Counted from the first letter of the stretch, positions 26,564 to 35,274 are shown. The stretch is DNA of 52,188 bases from an uncultured Clostridia bacterium (GCA_944393605.1 CALYAO010000087.1:1-52188), one strand, 5' to 3'. Numbers and translations: made by a program. The notes: generated from the sequence alone by a model not told the origin.

Positions 26564-27049
26564 ATGAAAACAACCAGATTTCTTGTGACTGCCGCGCTCA
26601 TCGGCGCACTATACGCCGTGCTAACGCTGGCAATTTTGCCGCTGGCATTTGGGACAGTGCAGTTTCGTGTCTCCGAGGCGCTCACAGTGCTGCCCATGTT
26701 TACGCCGGCAGCAATCCCAGGGCTGACGGTGGGCTGTTTCATTGCCAACCTAATGAGCGGGTATGGTATCCCCGATCAGGTGTTTGGAACGCTGGCAACC
26801 CTGCTTGCTTCTCTGGGCTCTTATCTGCTCCGGCGACACAAATGGCTGGTGCCCCTGCCGCCTGTGCTGTTTAACGCGGTATTTGTCGGCTCGCTCATCT
26901 ATGTCGCATCCCCCAACGAGGGAGCGCTTTGGTTCAACATGCTGACCATCGGGCTGGGAGAGCTGGGCGCATGTTATGTGCTGGGGATGCCCCTGATCTT
27001 TTTGTTTGAGAAGCATCCGCGCATGCTGGGCGGCGGCCTGCCCCGTTAA
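26564..27049 (+). CDS. queT: QueT-family ECF transporter S component (queuosine precursor uptake)
   Basis: A 161-residue membrane protein with about five or six helices. ALIGALYAVLTLAILPLAFGTVQFRVSEALTVLPMFTPAAIPGLTVGCFIANLMS is the QueT pattern, including the conserved VQFRVSEAL. It should bind preQ1 or another queuosine precursor and rely on an ECF module encoded elsewhere. The ATG at 26564 follows TAGGGGG. It is convergent with, and overlaps by a few bases, the following minus-strand gene. Confidence 0.9.
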   Translation: MKTTRFLVTAALIGALYAVLTLAILPLAFGTVQFRVSEALTVLPMFTPAAIPGLTVGCFIANLMSGYGIPDQVFGTLATLLASLGSYLLRRHKWLVPLPPVLFNAVFVGSLIYVASPNEGALWFNMLTIGLGELGACYVLGMPLIFLFEKHPRMLGGGLPR

Positions 27050-27369
27050 TGGGAGCAAATGCGCTCCGCCTCCGCAGGGGAGCAGACATGCAAATACCCC
27101 AGTTCTTTCGACAATTTTTCTAGAATGGCATGCCCTTCTGCATCGGTCCTAATGTCCACGACATACAGCGTTCCCGACCGGGGCCGAATGCCCCGGATCA
27201 GGCCCTCCAGCTCGTCGGTATTGTTATCGGAAAAGACCATGGCCACGGGCCGCATTTGGGCAGATCCGCCCACCAGATCAAAGAGGAAGCCCACCAGCCG
27301 GTGCAGCAGGTCAAAAACGGCGTAAATCAGCAGAAAAAATACGACGGCGTCCATCAGCCATTCTTTCAT
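27046..27369 (-). CDS. Small membrane-anchored protein of unknown function
   Basis: A 107-residue protein with one N-terminal hydrophobic helix (about 5-32, WLMDAVVFFLLIYAVFDLLHRLVGFLF) and a ~70-residue soluble domain: PVAMVFSDNNTDELEGLIRGIRP, then YVVDIRTDAEGHAILEKLSKELGYL. The alternation of strands and helices recalls the nucleotide-sugar-binding half of glycosyltransferases, but the protein is too short for one. The family was not recognised. AGGTGA precedes the start. It ends inside the end of queT. Confidence 0.6.
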   Translation of the reverse strand: MKEWLMDAVVFFLLIYAVFDLLHRLVGFLFDLVGGSAQMRPVAMVFSDNNTDELEGLIRGIRPRSGTLYVVDIRTDAEGHAILEKLSKELGYLHVCSPAEAERICSH

Positions 27370-27455
27370 GTCCGTTCACCTCACAAATGAAATCATAGCT
27401 ATCATACGTTTGGATTGTAAAAAAGGTTACAGATCATATAAGGGGGATATTATTC

Positions 27456-28013
27456 ATGCAACAAAAAACCATCACCGTTAAAAACATGGTGCTATCGGCG
27501 CTGCTCATCGCGCTTGCGATTTTCATTCCAATGATTTCCTTTCGGATCACACTGCCGTACTTCACCATGACGCTGGCATCCCATGTTCCGGTGTTGCTGT
27601 CTATGTTTCTCAATCCGGTATGTGCTGTCCTGGTTGCGGTTGGCAGCTTTGTGGGATTTTTGTTCTCCGCCACCATCGAGGTGGCGCTCCGCGCACTGAC
27701 CCATGTCATCTTTGCGTTTGTGGGGGCATACATGCTGAAAAAAAATGCCAACATTTTTCTCGTCCTGCTGGTCACCATGCTGCTGCATGCGGTATGTGAG
27801 ACCCTCGTGATGGGGTGCTTTGGCTTCCAGATGCTTGGGATGGATCAGGCGGTTTCCTTCGGCGGGCAGCTTGCCGTGGCAGGCATCATCGCTGGCCTCA
27901 CCATGGTGCACCACCTGATTGACAGCGCCATTACCTTTGTGATTTACAAAGCCATAAAGCCCGTTGCGGACTTTGGCGGTCAAATTCATATCAATAAGCA
28001 TATCACGCTTTGA
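27456..28013 (+). CDS. ECF transporter S component, probably niacin type (NiaX-like)
   Basis: A 185-residue membrane protein with about six helices. The stretch FTMTLASHVPVLLSMFLNPVCAVLVAVGSFVGFLF and the later ALRALTHVIFAFVGAYML are close to the pattern of niacin-specific S components. The ribosome site AAGGGGG is well placed before ATG 27456. A CAP-domain gene follows after 34 bases and may be co-transcribed. The substrate assignment is by pattern only and could be another vitamin. Confidence 0.65.
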   Translation: MQQKTITVKNMVLSALLIALAIFIPMISFRITLPYFTMTLASHVPVLLSMFLNPVCAVLVAVGSFVGFLFSATIEVALRALTHVIFAFVGAYMLKKNANIFLVLLVTMLLHAVCETLVMGCFGFQMLGMDQAVSFGGQLAVAGIIAGLTMVHHLIDSAITFVIYKAIKPVADFGGQIHINKHITL

Positions 28014-28047
28014 TCCAATCCAGGCCGCATGGCGGTTGGAGGTGCCT

Positions 28048-29031
28048 ATGATCCGAAAAACTCTGCTCATGCTCCTTGTGGCGCTGGCTGTCCTATGCGC
28101 CTTTGACAACAGCCTAAATGGCCCCATTGGGCCCTCTGGCCCCTCTAGCACTCCGCAGGATGCGGCCCCCGACGACCTCACAGTCGGCGGGCGGCATATC
28201 CGGATCGGAGACAGCCTGGACACCGTGCTGGGAAGATTTGGGGATGCGACCGAGCTGCTTGCCAGCGAATATGGTTTCACTTGGTATATCTATGCCGACG
28301 ATTATCAAAGCTATATCCAAATCGGCATCGCAGATGACCGAGTCGTGGCCCTGTACACCAACGCTTCTGATTTACAGTTTCTGGGAATTGGCGTTGGGAG
28401 CACAATGGATGAGGTCAACCTCCTGCTTGAAGCGCCGCTGGATGGTATCACAAAGGGCAACATCCGATACCTGCAGTCCCCAGAAATAGAGGGGAAGGTG
28501 CAGCGCGGCCTCTATCTATACGATCACCAGTATGTCACATTTTTCTATGATTCGTTCCAAGATACCACCGTCACCAGCATCCAGATCATCGACGAGGACA
28601 CCGAACTTGCGCTGGGCGGCCATTTTGGGACGCCGTCCGACGCACTGCGGTATAGCTACGAAAAGCAGAATTTTTACGCAACCAACGCCATCCGGGTGCG
28701 GTTTGGCCTGTCGCCCTGCACATGGCACAGCGGCGCGGCGGAGGTTGCGCGGGCACACAGCCACGATATGGCCGAACGGGGCTACTTTGCCCACGAAACC
28801 CCCGAAGGCCTGACGGCCATGGACCGGGCGCATGCCGCCGGCCTCCGCCCCAAGTCCATCGCCGAAAACCTGGCATACGGAGCGCAGAACGGCATCAGCA
28901 TGCTGGAGATGCTGCTCAATTCAGAAGGGCACCGCAAGAATATCCTAGGGGACTACGAGCATCTGGGCGTCGGCGTCTGGTTTGGGGACAAGTCGGCCCC
29001 CTACCTCACCCAGAATTACCTGAATTTTTAG
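28048..29031 (+). CDS. Secreted CAP-domain (SCP-like) protein with CAP-associated N-terminal domain
   Basis: A 327-residue exported protein. Residues 1-20 are a signal peptide or membrane anchor; residues ~45-185 are the CAP-associated N-terminal domain (two repeats beginning IRIGDSLDTVLGRFG and GIGVGSTMDEVNLLL), and residues ~205-325 are the CAP domain with the usual NAIRVRFGL, ARAHSHDMAERGYFAHETPEG and GHRKNILGDYEHLGVGVWFG. This resembles YkwD/YlbC-like proteins of spore formers. The ATG at 28048 follows GGAGGTG. CAP proteins are extracellular; the function of the bacterial ones is mostly unknown. Confidence 0.88.
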   Translation: MIRKTLLMLLVALAVLCAFDNSLNGPIGPSGPSSTPQDAAPDDLTVGGRHIRIGDSLDTVLGRFGDATELLASEYGFTWYIYADDYQSYIQIGIADDRVVALYTNASDLQFLGIGVGSTMDEVNLLLEAPLDGITKGNIRYLQSPEIEGKVQRGLYLYDHQYVTFFYDSFQDTTVTSIQIIDEDTELALGGHFGTPSDALRYSYEKQNFYATNAIRVRFGLSPCTWHSGAAEVARAHSHDMAERGYFAHETPEGLTAMDRAHAAGLRPKSIAENLAYGAQNGISMLEMLLNSEGHRKNILGDYEHLGVGVWFGDKSAPYLTQNYLNF

Positions 29032-29184
29032 CCCCTGCCGCCGGTATATGCCCGGCTGCGCCTCGGCCAAAGCGGCAGCCTCAGCGGCGTTTCGCACTCG
29101 CTTGGCCGCATAGAAACAACGGCCCGACAGACCAACCGTCGGCATAGGAAACCCACATAAACGAACCCGAAAGGAGCTGGTCTC

Positions 29185-30042
29185 ATGCCACCCATCTTTG
29201 GACCCGCCGGCAATTCCGTCGCCTTCTACGATGCCGGTTACAAAAGCTCGCAGCAAATGCCCGCCTGGCTCCATGCCATGGGCCTCGGCGCATACGAATA
29301 TCCGTGCAACAAGGGCGTTAAGATCGGAAAACCCGCTGCGGAAAAGCTGGGCGCGGAAGCGCGCGCCAACGGCATCCGGCTCTCGGTGCATGCACCCTAC
29401 TATATCAGCCTGTCCTCCACCGAGGCCGAAAAACGGGACAACTCCGTCCGATATATCCTGCAAACCCTGGAAGCGGCGCGCAACATGGGTGCGACGCGCA
29501 TCGTGGTGCACAGCGGCTCCTGCAGCAAGATGTCCCGCGAGAAGGCGCTTGCCATCGCCACCCAGACCCTGCGTGCCGCCGTGCAGGCGGCGGATGAGGC
29601 GGGATTTGGCGACATCACCATCTGCCCCGAAACCATGGGCAAGCTGGGCCAGCTGGGGACGCTGGAGGAAGTGCTGGCGCTGTGCTCGGTGGATGAGCGG
29701 CTCCTCCCAACCCTGGACTTTGGGCACCTCAATGCCCGGACCATGGGCGGCATCAAGGACAAGGCGGACTATGCCGCCATCCTCGATATGGTGGCCAACC
29801 GGCTGGGCCAGGACCGCATGGCGGTCTTCCATGCCCACTTTTCCAAGATCGAGTATGGTGCGGGCGGCGAAAAACGGCATCTCACCTTCGAGGACACCGA
29901 GTATGGCCCCGAATTTGCCCCCCTGGCAGAGCTCATCTACGAGCGTAACCTCTCTCCCACCATCATCTGTGAATCGCGGGATGTCATGGCGGAGGATGCG
30001 CTTCGCATGCAGCAGATCTATGAAACCATTGCACAGCACTAA
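29185..30042 (+). CDS. Endonuclease IV-like TIM-barrel protein (AP endonuclease family 2)
   Basis: A 285-residue TIM barrel. Metal-binding residues of endonuclease IV can be followed: SVHAPYY, RIVVHSGS, ICPETMG, LDFGHLNA, VFHAHFSKIEYG and IICESRD. Endonuclease IV cuts DNA at abasic sites using three zinc ions; this protein keeps most ligands in order and has the common clostridial form that starts PIFGPAGNSVAFY. The ribosome site AAAGGAGC is well placed. A strong terminator follows at once, so it is a single-gene unit or the end of the niaX-CAP transcript. Confidence 0.8.
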   Translation: MPPIFGPAGNSVAFYDAGYKSSQQMPAWLHAMGLGAYEYPCNKGVKIGKPAAEKLGAEARANGIRLSVHAPYYISLSSTEAEKRDNSVRYILQTLEAARNMGATRIVVHSGSCSKMSREKALAIATQTLRAAVQAADEAGFGDITICPETMGKLGQLGTLEEVLALCSVDERLLPTLDFGHLNARTMGGIKDKADYAAILDMVANRLGQDRMAVFHAHFSKIEYGAGGEKRHLTFEDTEYGPEFAPLAELIYERNLSPTIICESRDVMAEDALRMQQIYETIAQH

Positions 30043-30079
30043 AAGAAGCGCCCCCGGTACGCCCAGGGGCGCTTCTTTT
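30041..30079. terminator. Terminator of the endonuclease IV-like gene
   Basis: Perfect 14-base arms AAAAGAAGCGCCCC / GGGGCGCTTCTTTT followed by a T run; the first base overlaps the stop codon. Confidence 0.9.
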
Positions 30080-30084
30080 GCTCC

Positions 30085-30120
30085 AATTGTAAACTTATAT
30101 TTTATTTTAAGTTGACAATT
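30085..30120 (+). promoter_or_regulatory. BirA-type biotin operator upstream of bioY
   Basis: AATTGTAAACTT (30085-30096) and AAGTTGACAATT (30109-30120) form a 12-base inverted repeat with one mismatch and a 12-base AT spacer. This is the BirA operator pattern (TTGTAAAC ... GTTNACAA). The right arm contains the -35 of bioY, so BirA-biotinyl-AMP binding would block transcription. Confidence 0.85.
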
Positions 30121-30140
30121 GGCCATTTCTATGGTAAAAT
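30112..30140 (+). promoter_or_regulatory. bioY promoter
   Basis: TTGACA (30112-30117) and TAAAAT (30135-30140), spacer 17; the -35 lies inside the right half of the BirA operator. Confidence 0.85.
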
Positions 30141-30170
30141 ACCCCTATCAATCCCCAAAGGAGGGCCCTT

Positions 30171-30758
30171 ATGGAAACCCAGTTGACCAACCAAACACAT
30201 TCTCGTCCCAACATCAAACAGATGATATTATGCGCCCTGTTTGCCGCACTCATTGCGGCAGGTGCCTTTCTCCGCGTACCCGTCCCCGTATGCCCGTTTA
30301 CGCTTCAGACGCTGTTTGTCGCGCTGGCAGGCATGCTGCTGGGCGCGCGCGGTGGCGCCATCTCGGCCGGGCTCTACCTGTTCATTGGATTGGTTGGCAT
30401 CCCAGTATTTACCAAAGGCGGCGGCATCTGGTATGTCACGCAGCCCACCTTCGGCTTCCTCTGTGGTTTCGTGCTGGCGGCCTATGTGACTGGGCGGCTG
30501 GTACAGCGCGCCAAAACGCGGACCTTCCTGCGGTACTTCGGTGCGGGCCTTGCGGGTCTTGCGGCCCTGTATCCCATCGGACTTGTGTATTTTTATATCG
30601 CATCCAATTGGTTCGTAAACGCCCCCATCGGTGTCTTCGCGCTGCTGCTGCACTGCTGCCTGATGACCTTGCCGGGGGACATTTTAAGCTGCGCGGTATG
30701 CGCGCTGCTGGCCAAAAAAATGCCACCCCAATGGAGCGGCGTACACCGGGCATCATGA
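30171..30758 (+). CDS. bioY: Biotin transporter BioY (ECF S component)
   Basis: A 195-residue membrane protein with six helices. The BioY pattern is clear: FAALIAAGAFLRVPVPVCPFTLQTLFVALAGMLLGARGGAISAGLYLFIGLVGIPVF, then GGIWYVTQPTFGFLCGFVLAAYVTG. It binds biotin and usually needs an EcfAT module. AAAGGAGG precedes ATG 30171. Regulation by BirA is visible directly upstream. Its last six bases overlap the end of the convergent spoIIGA gene. Confidence 0.95.
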   Translation: METQLTNQTHSRPNIKQMILCALFAALIAAGAFLRVPVPVCPFTLQTLFVALAGMLLGARGGAISAGLYLFIGLVGIPVFTKGGGIWYVTQPTFGFLCGFVLAAYVTGRLVQRAKTRTFLRYFGAGLAGLAALYPIGLVYFYIASNWFVNAPIGVFALLLHCCLMTLPGDILSCAVCALLAKKMPPQWSGVHRAS

Positions 30759-31637
30759 AGCCACGGCGGATGACTGCGTATGTACATCCAAATGTTCCTC
30801 TTCAGGCAGTGCAGGCAGGATGGCATGGTACTCGCCCAGCTTATCCAGCGTTTTGTTTAAAATCCCCACATACAAGCCGGTCAATGGGACTGGCTTTTTT
30901 TCTGCCAGAATCAGCCCATCGGGCACAAATCCCACCACAGCGCCTTCTCCCTCTGCAATGGTGGTATAGGGGATGAGCGCAAAGCCATCTCCGGGGCCGC
31001 CCATGCCATCGGGAAAGAGGGGACGCAGCCGCTCCCACTCCACCAATACCACGCCCCAGCCCGTCTTGGGCTCGGTGAGGAGGTTGCCCGTGTCCACCAA
31101 TGCGCGCACCTGCACCGACCTGCCGCCCCGCAGGATGGCCAGGGGCAGGATGCGCCGCCCGCGGGCCGCCCGCCGGCGCGTGTAGGAAAACGCAACCTGC
31201 AGCACCCCGTATGCTACGCCCGCAATCAACAGCAGCAGATACATGGGCAGGTTCATGTAAAACACGCCGTTGGAGACCACCGCGCCGATCTTTGCGCCCA
31301 CGTCGGTGAAATAAAACAGCGCCATGCCCACACCTGCCAGCGTGAAGGTGCATGCGTAGAACACGCACAACAGGCGCAAAAACCGTTTGGGCATCCCAAA
31401 GCCGAATGCGGCCCAGACCAACAGGGCGGACACCGCCACTTTCGCAAGCAGCCCATATAAAAAGGACAGCGGCACAAAGAAGATCCCGACCGCATAGGCC
31501 GCTCCCAACGCCGCGGACAGCCACAGCCGCCATTCCCGGCGGGGCGTCTTGGTCAGCACCGCAGTAAACCACAATACGATATAATCCATCAACAGATTGA
31601 CCACAAACAGCACGTCCACATAGACGTCCACAATCAT
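30753..31637 (-). CDS. spoIIGA: Sporulation sigma-E factor-processing peptidase SpoIIGA
   Basis: A 294-residue protein with five membrane helices in the first ~150 residues (starting VDVYVDVLFVVNLLMDYIVLWFT) and a C-terminal aspartic-protease domain with the catalytic motif LVDTGN (D182). It sits in the forespore septum and cuts pro-sigma-E in the mother cell when SpoIIR signals. MIVDVYVD begins at 31637 close behind GGGTGG; a GTG two codons later has a more usual spacing. In Bacillus and many Clostridia sigE follows at once; here the gene runs into the convergent bioY and no sigE is present. Confidence 0.9.
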   Translation of the reverse strand: MIVDVYVDVLFVVNLLMDYIVLWFTAVLTKTPRREWRLWLSAALGAAYAVGIFFVPLSFLYGLLAKVAVSALLVWAAFGFGMPKRFLRLLCVFYACTFTLAGVGMALFYFTDVGAKIGAVVSNGVFYMNLPMYLLLLIAGVAYGVLQVAFSYTRRRAARGRRILPLAILRGGRSVQVRALVDTGNLLTEPKTGWGVVLVEWERLRPLFPDGMGGPGDGFALIPYTTIAEGEGAVVGFVPDGLILAEKKPVPLTGLYVGILNKTLDKLGEYHAILPALPEEEHLDVHTQSSAVAS

Positions 31638-31743
31638 ATGCCATCCACCCGTCTTTCCGTCAAAAAAGAGGCACAAGCCCAGCTTGTCCCTCCCATTGTA
31701 CTGCATTTTGAACGCATAATTTGCCAAAACGGGTTGTCGAATG

Positions 31744-32058
31744 TCAAAGGATTTTCGCCATCTCATAGGCGGTCTTGCCCGTCCGCAGCAGGTTCACGCC
31801 CTGTGCCGCGGCCTTGTCCCGCACCTCCTGCGGCACATCCATGCCCTCCGCAATCACCACACAGGCCGCATCCGAGAGCGCCGCGACCGCGACCACGTTG
31901 ATGTTGGTCTGCACCGTGACCCAGGCGTTCCCTTCCCCCACACGGGACATCGCAAGGCTCAAAAGATCCGAGATATAACACCCCGTAATCTCAACATCCA
32001 TCTCCCCTGCGGCAAGCACCTCCAGGCCCGCCGCATCCACCAATTCTGCAACCGTCAT
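31744..32058 (-). CDS. DRTGG-domain protein
   Basis: A 104-residue single-domain protein: MTVAELVDAAGLEVLAAG, DVEITGCYISDLLSLAMSRVGEGNAWVTVQTNINVVAVA, then a helix-strand end. This is the DRTGG fold found in phosphotransacetylases and stand-alone clostridial proteins; in those it is thought to bind a regulatory ligand, not to catalyse. It overlaps the recN stop (ATGA, 32055-32058), so the two are coupled. Role unknown. Confidence 0.8.
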   Translation of the reverse strand: MTVAELVDAAGLEVLAAGEMDVEITGCYISDLLSLAMSRVGEGNAWVTVQTNINVVAVAALSDAACVVIAEGMDVPQEVRDKAAAQGVNLLRTGKTAYEMAKIL

Positions 32059-33749
32059 GTGTTCTCTCCCCCTTTCGCTGCCTCCGCCGCACCCCGCGCG
32101 ATCATCTCCTGCGCCTGCGCGCGCGTGGTATCCGTCACGTTGTCCCCGCCGATGATGCGCGCCACTTCGGACACCCGCTCCGCCGCGGTAAGCTCCCGCA
32201 CCGTGGTTGCGGTCTGCCCGTCCGCCACGTGCTTCTCAATCAGGGAATGCCGGTCGGCGAGCGCCGCGATCGCCGCCTGGTGGGTGATGCACAGCACCTG
32301 TTTCTTCCGCGCCAGCGCCCACATGCGGTTGCCGATCTTCTGCGCCGCGCGCCCGCTGACGCCCGTATCAATCTCGTCAAAGATGAGGGTTTCCACCATG
32401 TCGCTGTCCGCCAGCACCGACTTCATGGCCAGCATGATGCGGGACAGTTCCCCGCCCGACACGATCTTAGGCAGCGGCTTTGGCGGCTGGCCCGGATTGG
32501 TGGCAATCAAGAACCGGACCGCATCCGCGCCCGTTCGCCCATAGGCGGCCGGCGTCACCTCCACCGAAAAGCCGACGCCGCCCATGTCCAGATAGGCGAG
32601 CTCTCCCCGGATGGCCTCCGCAAGCCTTGCTGCCGCCGCAAGACGCGCCTCCCGCAAGGCATCCCCCGCTTGGGTCAACCCCCGCATATAGCCCGCCAGC
32701 TCGGATTTTAGCCGCTTGACCTCCGCGTCGCTGGTGGAGATGCGCCGATATTCCTCAGAAATTTTTTCATAATATTCCAAAATATGGGAAATGTCTCCCC
32801 CATACTTGCGTTTTAAGGTATAAATGAGGTCCAGCCGGTCCTCCACGGCGCCAATGTCTCCCTGCGCCGCCGGCAGGGCCTCCAGATAGGCCCGCACGTC
32901 CCGCGCGGCCTCCTCCGCCTCCACCGCAAGGCCCGCAACCGTCTCCGCCATGGCCGCCAGCTGGTTATCCAGCGCCGCAATGCCGGCCAGCCGCTGGCCC
33001 GCGTCCGAAAGCGCAGTATAGGCCGACGTCTCCCCGTTTAAGGCCTCCAAGGCTCCCGCAAGCGCATCCGTAAGCCGTTTGGCATTGTTGATGAGGTCGC
33101 GTTTGGCGAGCAGCTCCTCCTCTTCCCCCGCACGGAGGCCCGCGCTCTCAATCTCATTGATTTCATAGGTGAGCACCTCCAGCCGATGCTGCTTCTCCTT
33201 TTCATCCATCTGGAGCGCCGCCAGCGCCTTGCGCGACGACACCGTCTTGTTATACCATTCCGCATAGGCCAGCATACAGGGGCGGATGTCCTCCCACGCA
33301 AACTTATCCAAAAACGTGATATGGGTGGTCTCATCGAGAAGCGCCTGGCTGTCATGCTGCCCATGGATGTTGACCAGCACCGCACCCGCCGCACGCAGGG
33401 CCCCCACCGTTGTCATGCGCCCATTCACGCGGCACACCGTGTGTCCATCCGCATGCAGCTCCCGCGCAAGGAGAAGGGAGCCGTCCTCATCAGGAGACAT
33501 CTCCAGCCGCGCAAGCCGTTTGGCCGCGTCTGGGGAATCCACCCGAAACAGCCCCTGTACCAGCGCGCGCGACTCCCCATGCCGGATGAGCCCTTTGGCG
33601 GAACGCCCGCCCAGCAGCATGCCGATGGCGTCAATCAGGATGGATTTGCCCGCACCCGTCTCTCCCGTCAGGACGTGAAATCCCCGTCCCAGCGCCACAT
33701 CCAGCCGGTCTATTACCGCAATATTTTCAATGTGTAGGCTCTCTAACAT
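32055..33749 (-). CDS. recN: DNA repair protein RecN
   Basis: A 564-residue SMC-like ATPase for double-strand break repair. Walker A is GETGAGKS (29-36), two long coiled coils occupy about 150-350, and the C-terminal half has the signature VSGGELSRIMLAMKSVLA and Walker B TLIFDEIDTGVSG. It follows argR by six bases within the nadK-argR-recN order common in Firmicutes, and is joined to the DRTGG gene by an ATGA overlap. Confidence 0.97.
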   Translation of the reverse strand: MLESLHIENIAVIDRLDVALGRGFHVLTGETGAGKSILIDAIGMLLGGRSAKGLIRHGESRALVQGLFRVDSPDAAKRLARLEMSPDEDGSLLLARELHADGHTVCRVNGRMTTVGALRAAGAVLVNIHGQHDSQALLDETTHITFLDKFAWEDIRPCMLAYAEWYNKTVSSRKALAALQMDEKEKQHRLEVLTYEINEIESAGLRAGEEEELLAKRDLINNAKRLTDALAGALEALNGETSAYTALSDAGQRLAGIAALDNQLAAMAETVAGLAVEAEEAARDVRAYLEALPAAQGDIGAVEDRLDLIYTLKRKYGGDISHILEYYEKISEEYRRISTSDAEVKRLKSELAGYMRGLTQAGDALREARLAAAARLAEAIRGELAYLDMGGVGFSVEVTPAAYGRTGADAVRFLIATNPGQPPKPLPKIVSGGELSRIMLAMKSVLADSDMVETLIFDEIDTGVSGRAAQKIGNRMWALARKKQVLCITHQAAIAALADRHSLIEKHVADGQTATTVRELTAAERVSEVARIIGGDNVTDTTRAQAQEMIARGAAEAAKGGENT

Positions 33750-33755
33750 CGCCTC

Positions 33756-34208
33756 TCACTCCAGTATCATCTTGAGTTTCCCGGTGAGCAGGGCCGCCTG
33801 CTCGTTGTCCCGCGTCACGCACAAAACGGTGTCATCCCCCGCGATGGTGCCCACCACCTCTTTGATGTGCATCGCGTCAATGACAGATGCCGCCGCCTGC
33901 GCCATGCCCGAAAAGGTTTTGAGGAGCACCAAATTCTGCGCAAATTCCACCCGCTGCACCGCCTGCGCCAAGATGGCGCGCTGCTTTTCATCCACCTGTG
34001 CCAGCGGCGCGTTGTCGGGCACCGCGTACTTATAGGCGCCCCGCTCGTCGGGCACCTTCACCAGGCGCAGCTCCTTGATGTCCCGGGACACTGTGGCCTG
34101 TGTCACCTGGAAACCATGCGCCTCCAGCTGACTCGCCAGCTCCTCCTGCGTCTCTATGCTGTTGTGAGTAATCAGTTCTAGGATGGCAAGCTGCCGTCTC
34201 TGTTTCAT
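33756..34208 (-). CDS. argR: Arginine repressor
   Basis: A 150-residue ArgR. The N-terminal winged helix includes ETQEELASQLEAHGFQVTQATVSRDIKEL, with the SR DNA-contact motif; the C-terminal trimerisation and arginine-binding half shows GTIAGDDTVLCVTRD, the conserved aspartate pair. It should repress argC-argB, present in this window at 43.4-45.3 kb, and possibly its own operon: a palindrome TGTATATTATACA overlaps the -10 upstream of nadK. Confidence 0.96.
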   Translation of the reverse strand: MKQRRQLAILELITHNSIETQEELASQLEAHGFQVTQATVSRDIKELRLVKVPDERGAYKYAVPDNAPLAQVDEKQRAILAQAVQRVEFAQNLVLLKTFSGMAQAAASVIDAMHIKEVVGTIAGDDTVLCVTRDNEQAALLTGKLKMILE

Positions 34209-34225
34209 GTGTCATACTCCTTCTG

Positions 34226-35080
34226 TCAGGTCACACCCTGCAGTTTCTTCCGCAAAACGCCGTAAAAATCCATACCGGTTAGCCGCACCAGCCGCGTGAC
34301 ATGCGCCGACCGCCGGATGGTCAGGGTATCCCCGTAGTAAAGGTCCGCACCCGCCTGCCCATCCGCCGTCACCATAGCCTTATAATCCCGGCACCGTTCC
34401 CCCAGCTGGAGCGTAATGACCTTGTGCGCGGGCGCAATGATGGTCCGCGTATCCAGTTTATGGGGACAGATGGGCGTCACCACCAGGACATCCACGGCGG
34501 GGTCCACAATGGGGCCGCCCGCGGACAGGGAATAGGCGGTGGATCCCGTCGGCGTGGCACAGATGAGCCCATCGGCCGAATAGTTGTCCACCAGGCTGCC
34601 GTCCACGTACAGCGCAAGGTCGATCAGCCGCGTAAACGCCGCACGGGTGATGACCAGGTCATTTAAGGCCTCAATGGTATCCGTCCGGCCGTCGGGCCGT
34701 GCCACCGTGGCGGTCAGCATCATGCGCGCCTCCACCGCATAGTCCCCGTGTAGCAGCCGTTCCACACACTGCGCGATCTCCTGCCGCTCCACCTCCGCCA
34801 AAAAGCCCAGATGTCCCAAATTGATGCCCAAAATGGGGACGTCCAATCCGATGACCTCCCGCGCCGCACCCAGCAGCGTTCCGTCTCCGCCCAGCACAAT
34901 GATGCAGTCGGGCCGCAAAAGGCCGGCAATGTCTTCCACCAGCTCCACCCCACACAAGCCCGCTGCGGCATGCTCTGCCGGCAAAAACAGACGCGCACGG
35001 CCATCCACCGCGGCAATCACCTGTCTGGTCGCGGCGTACCCTGCATCCTTTTCCTGATTTGGCAGCAACAGGATATCCAT
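34226..35080 (-). CDS. nadK: NAD kinase
   Basis: A 284-residue enzyme that makes NADP+ from NAD+ and ATP or polyphosphate. The phosphate loop GGDGTLL (near 64-70), the motif ALNDLVITR and the glycine-rich PTGSTAYSLSAGGPIVDP are intact; LGINLGHLGFLAEV is also standard. It is the first gene of the nadK-argR-recN-DRTGG operon and has its own sigma-A promoter. ATG 35080 follows a GTGAGGGAC ribosome site. Confidence 0.96.
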   Translation of the reverse strand: MDILLLPNQEKDAGYAATRQVIAAVDGRARLFLPAEHAAAGLCGVELVEDIAGLLRPDCIIVLGGDGTLLGAAREVIGLDVPILGINLGHLGFLAEVERQEIAQCVERLLHGDYAVEARMMLTATVARPDGRTDTIEALNDLVITRAAFTRLIDLALYVDGSLVDNYSADGLICATPTGSTAYSLSAGGPIVDPAVDVLVVTPICPHKLDTRTIIAPAHKVITLQLGERCRDYKAMVTADGQAGADLYYGDTLTIRRSAHVTRLVRLTGMDFYGVLRKKLQGVT

Positions 35081-35140
35081 GCACGTCCCTCACAATCTGT
35101 ATTCTGATGTTTGCTGTTTCTTTCCAAAATTCATTTTCCT

Positions 35141-35193
35141 GCATAATATACATTCCTATTGTATATTATACACACATGCCATCGAATTAGCAA
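35141..35193 (-). promoter_or_regulatory. nadK-argR promoter with candidate ARG boxes
   Basis: Minus-strand TTGCTA (35188-35193) and TATAAT (35165-35170) with a 17-base spacer. A perfect palindrome TGTATATTATACA (35160-35172) covers the -10, and a second, weaker copy GCATAATATACA lies at 35141-35152, about two helix turns away. This arrangement suits ArgR, which binds paired boxes. Confidence 0.6.
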
Positions 35194-35239
35194 GCAATTT
35201 TTCATCCCCACACAATTGCGGAATACGACGAAAAAATAG

Positions 35240-35268
35240 TTGACATCCAAAACACATCATGGTATAAT
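35240..35268 (+). promoter_or_regulatory. Promoter of rplU-prp-rpmA
   Basis: TTGACA (35240-35245) and TATAAT (35263-35268), spacer 17, both consensus. It stands back to back with the nadK promoter. Confidence 0.9.
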
Positions 35269-35274
35269 AGCTGT

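Noticed and set aside
28945-30126. Minus-strand frame of 393 codons across the endonuclease IV-like gene
   Set aside because: It overlaps the conserved plus-strand protein and reads through a bidirectional terminator and the bioY operator.
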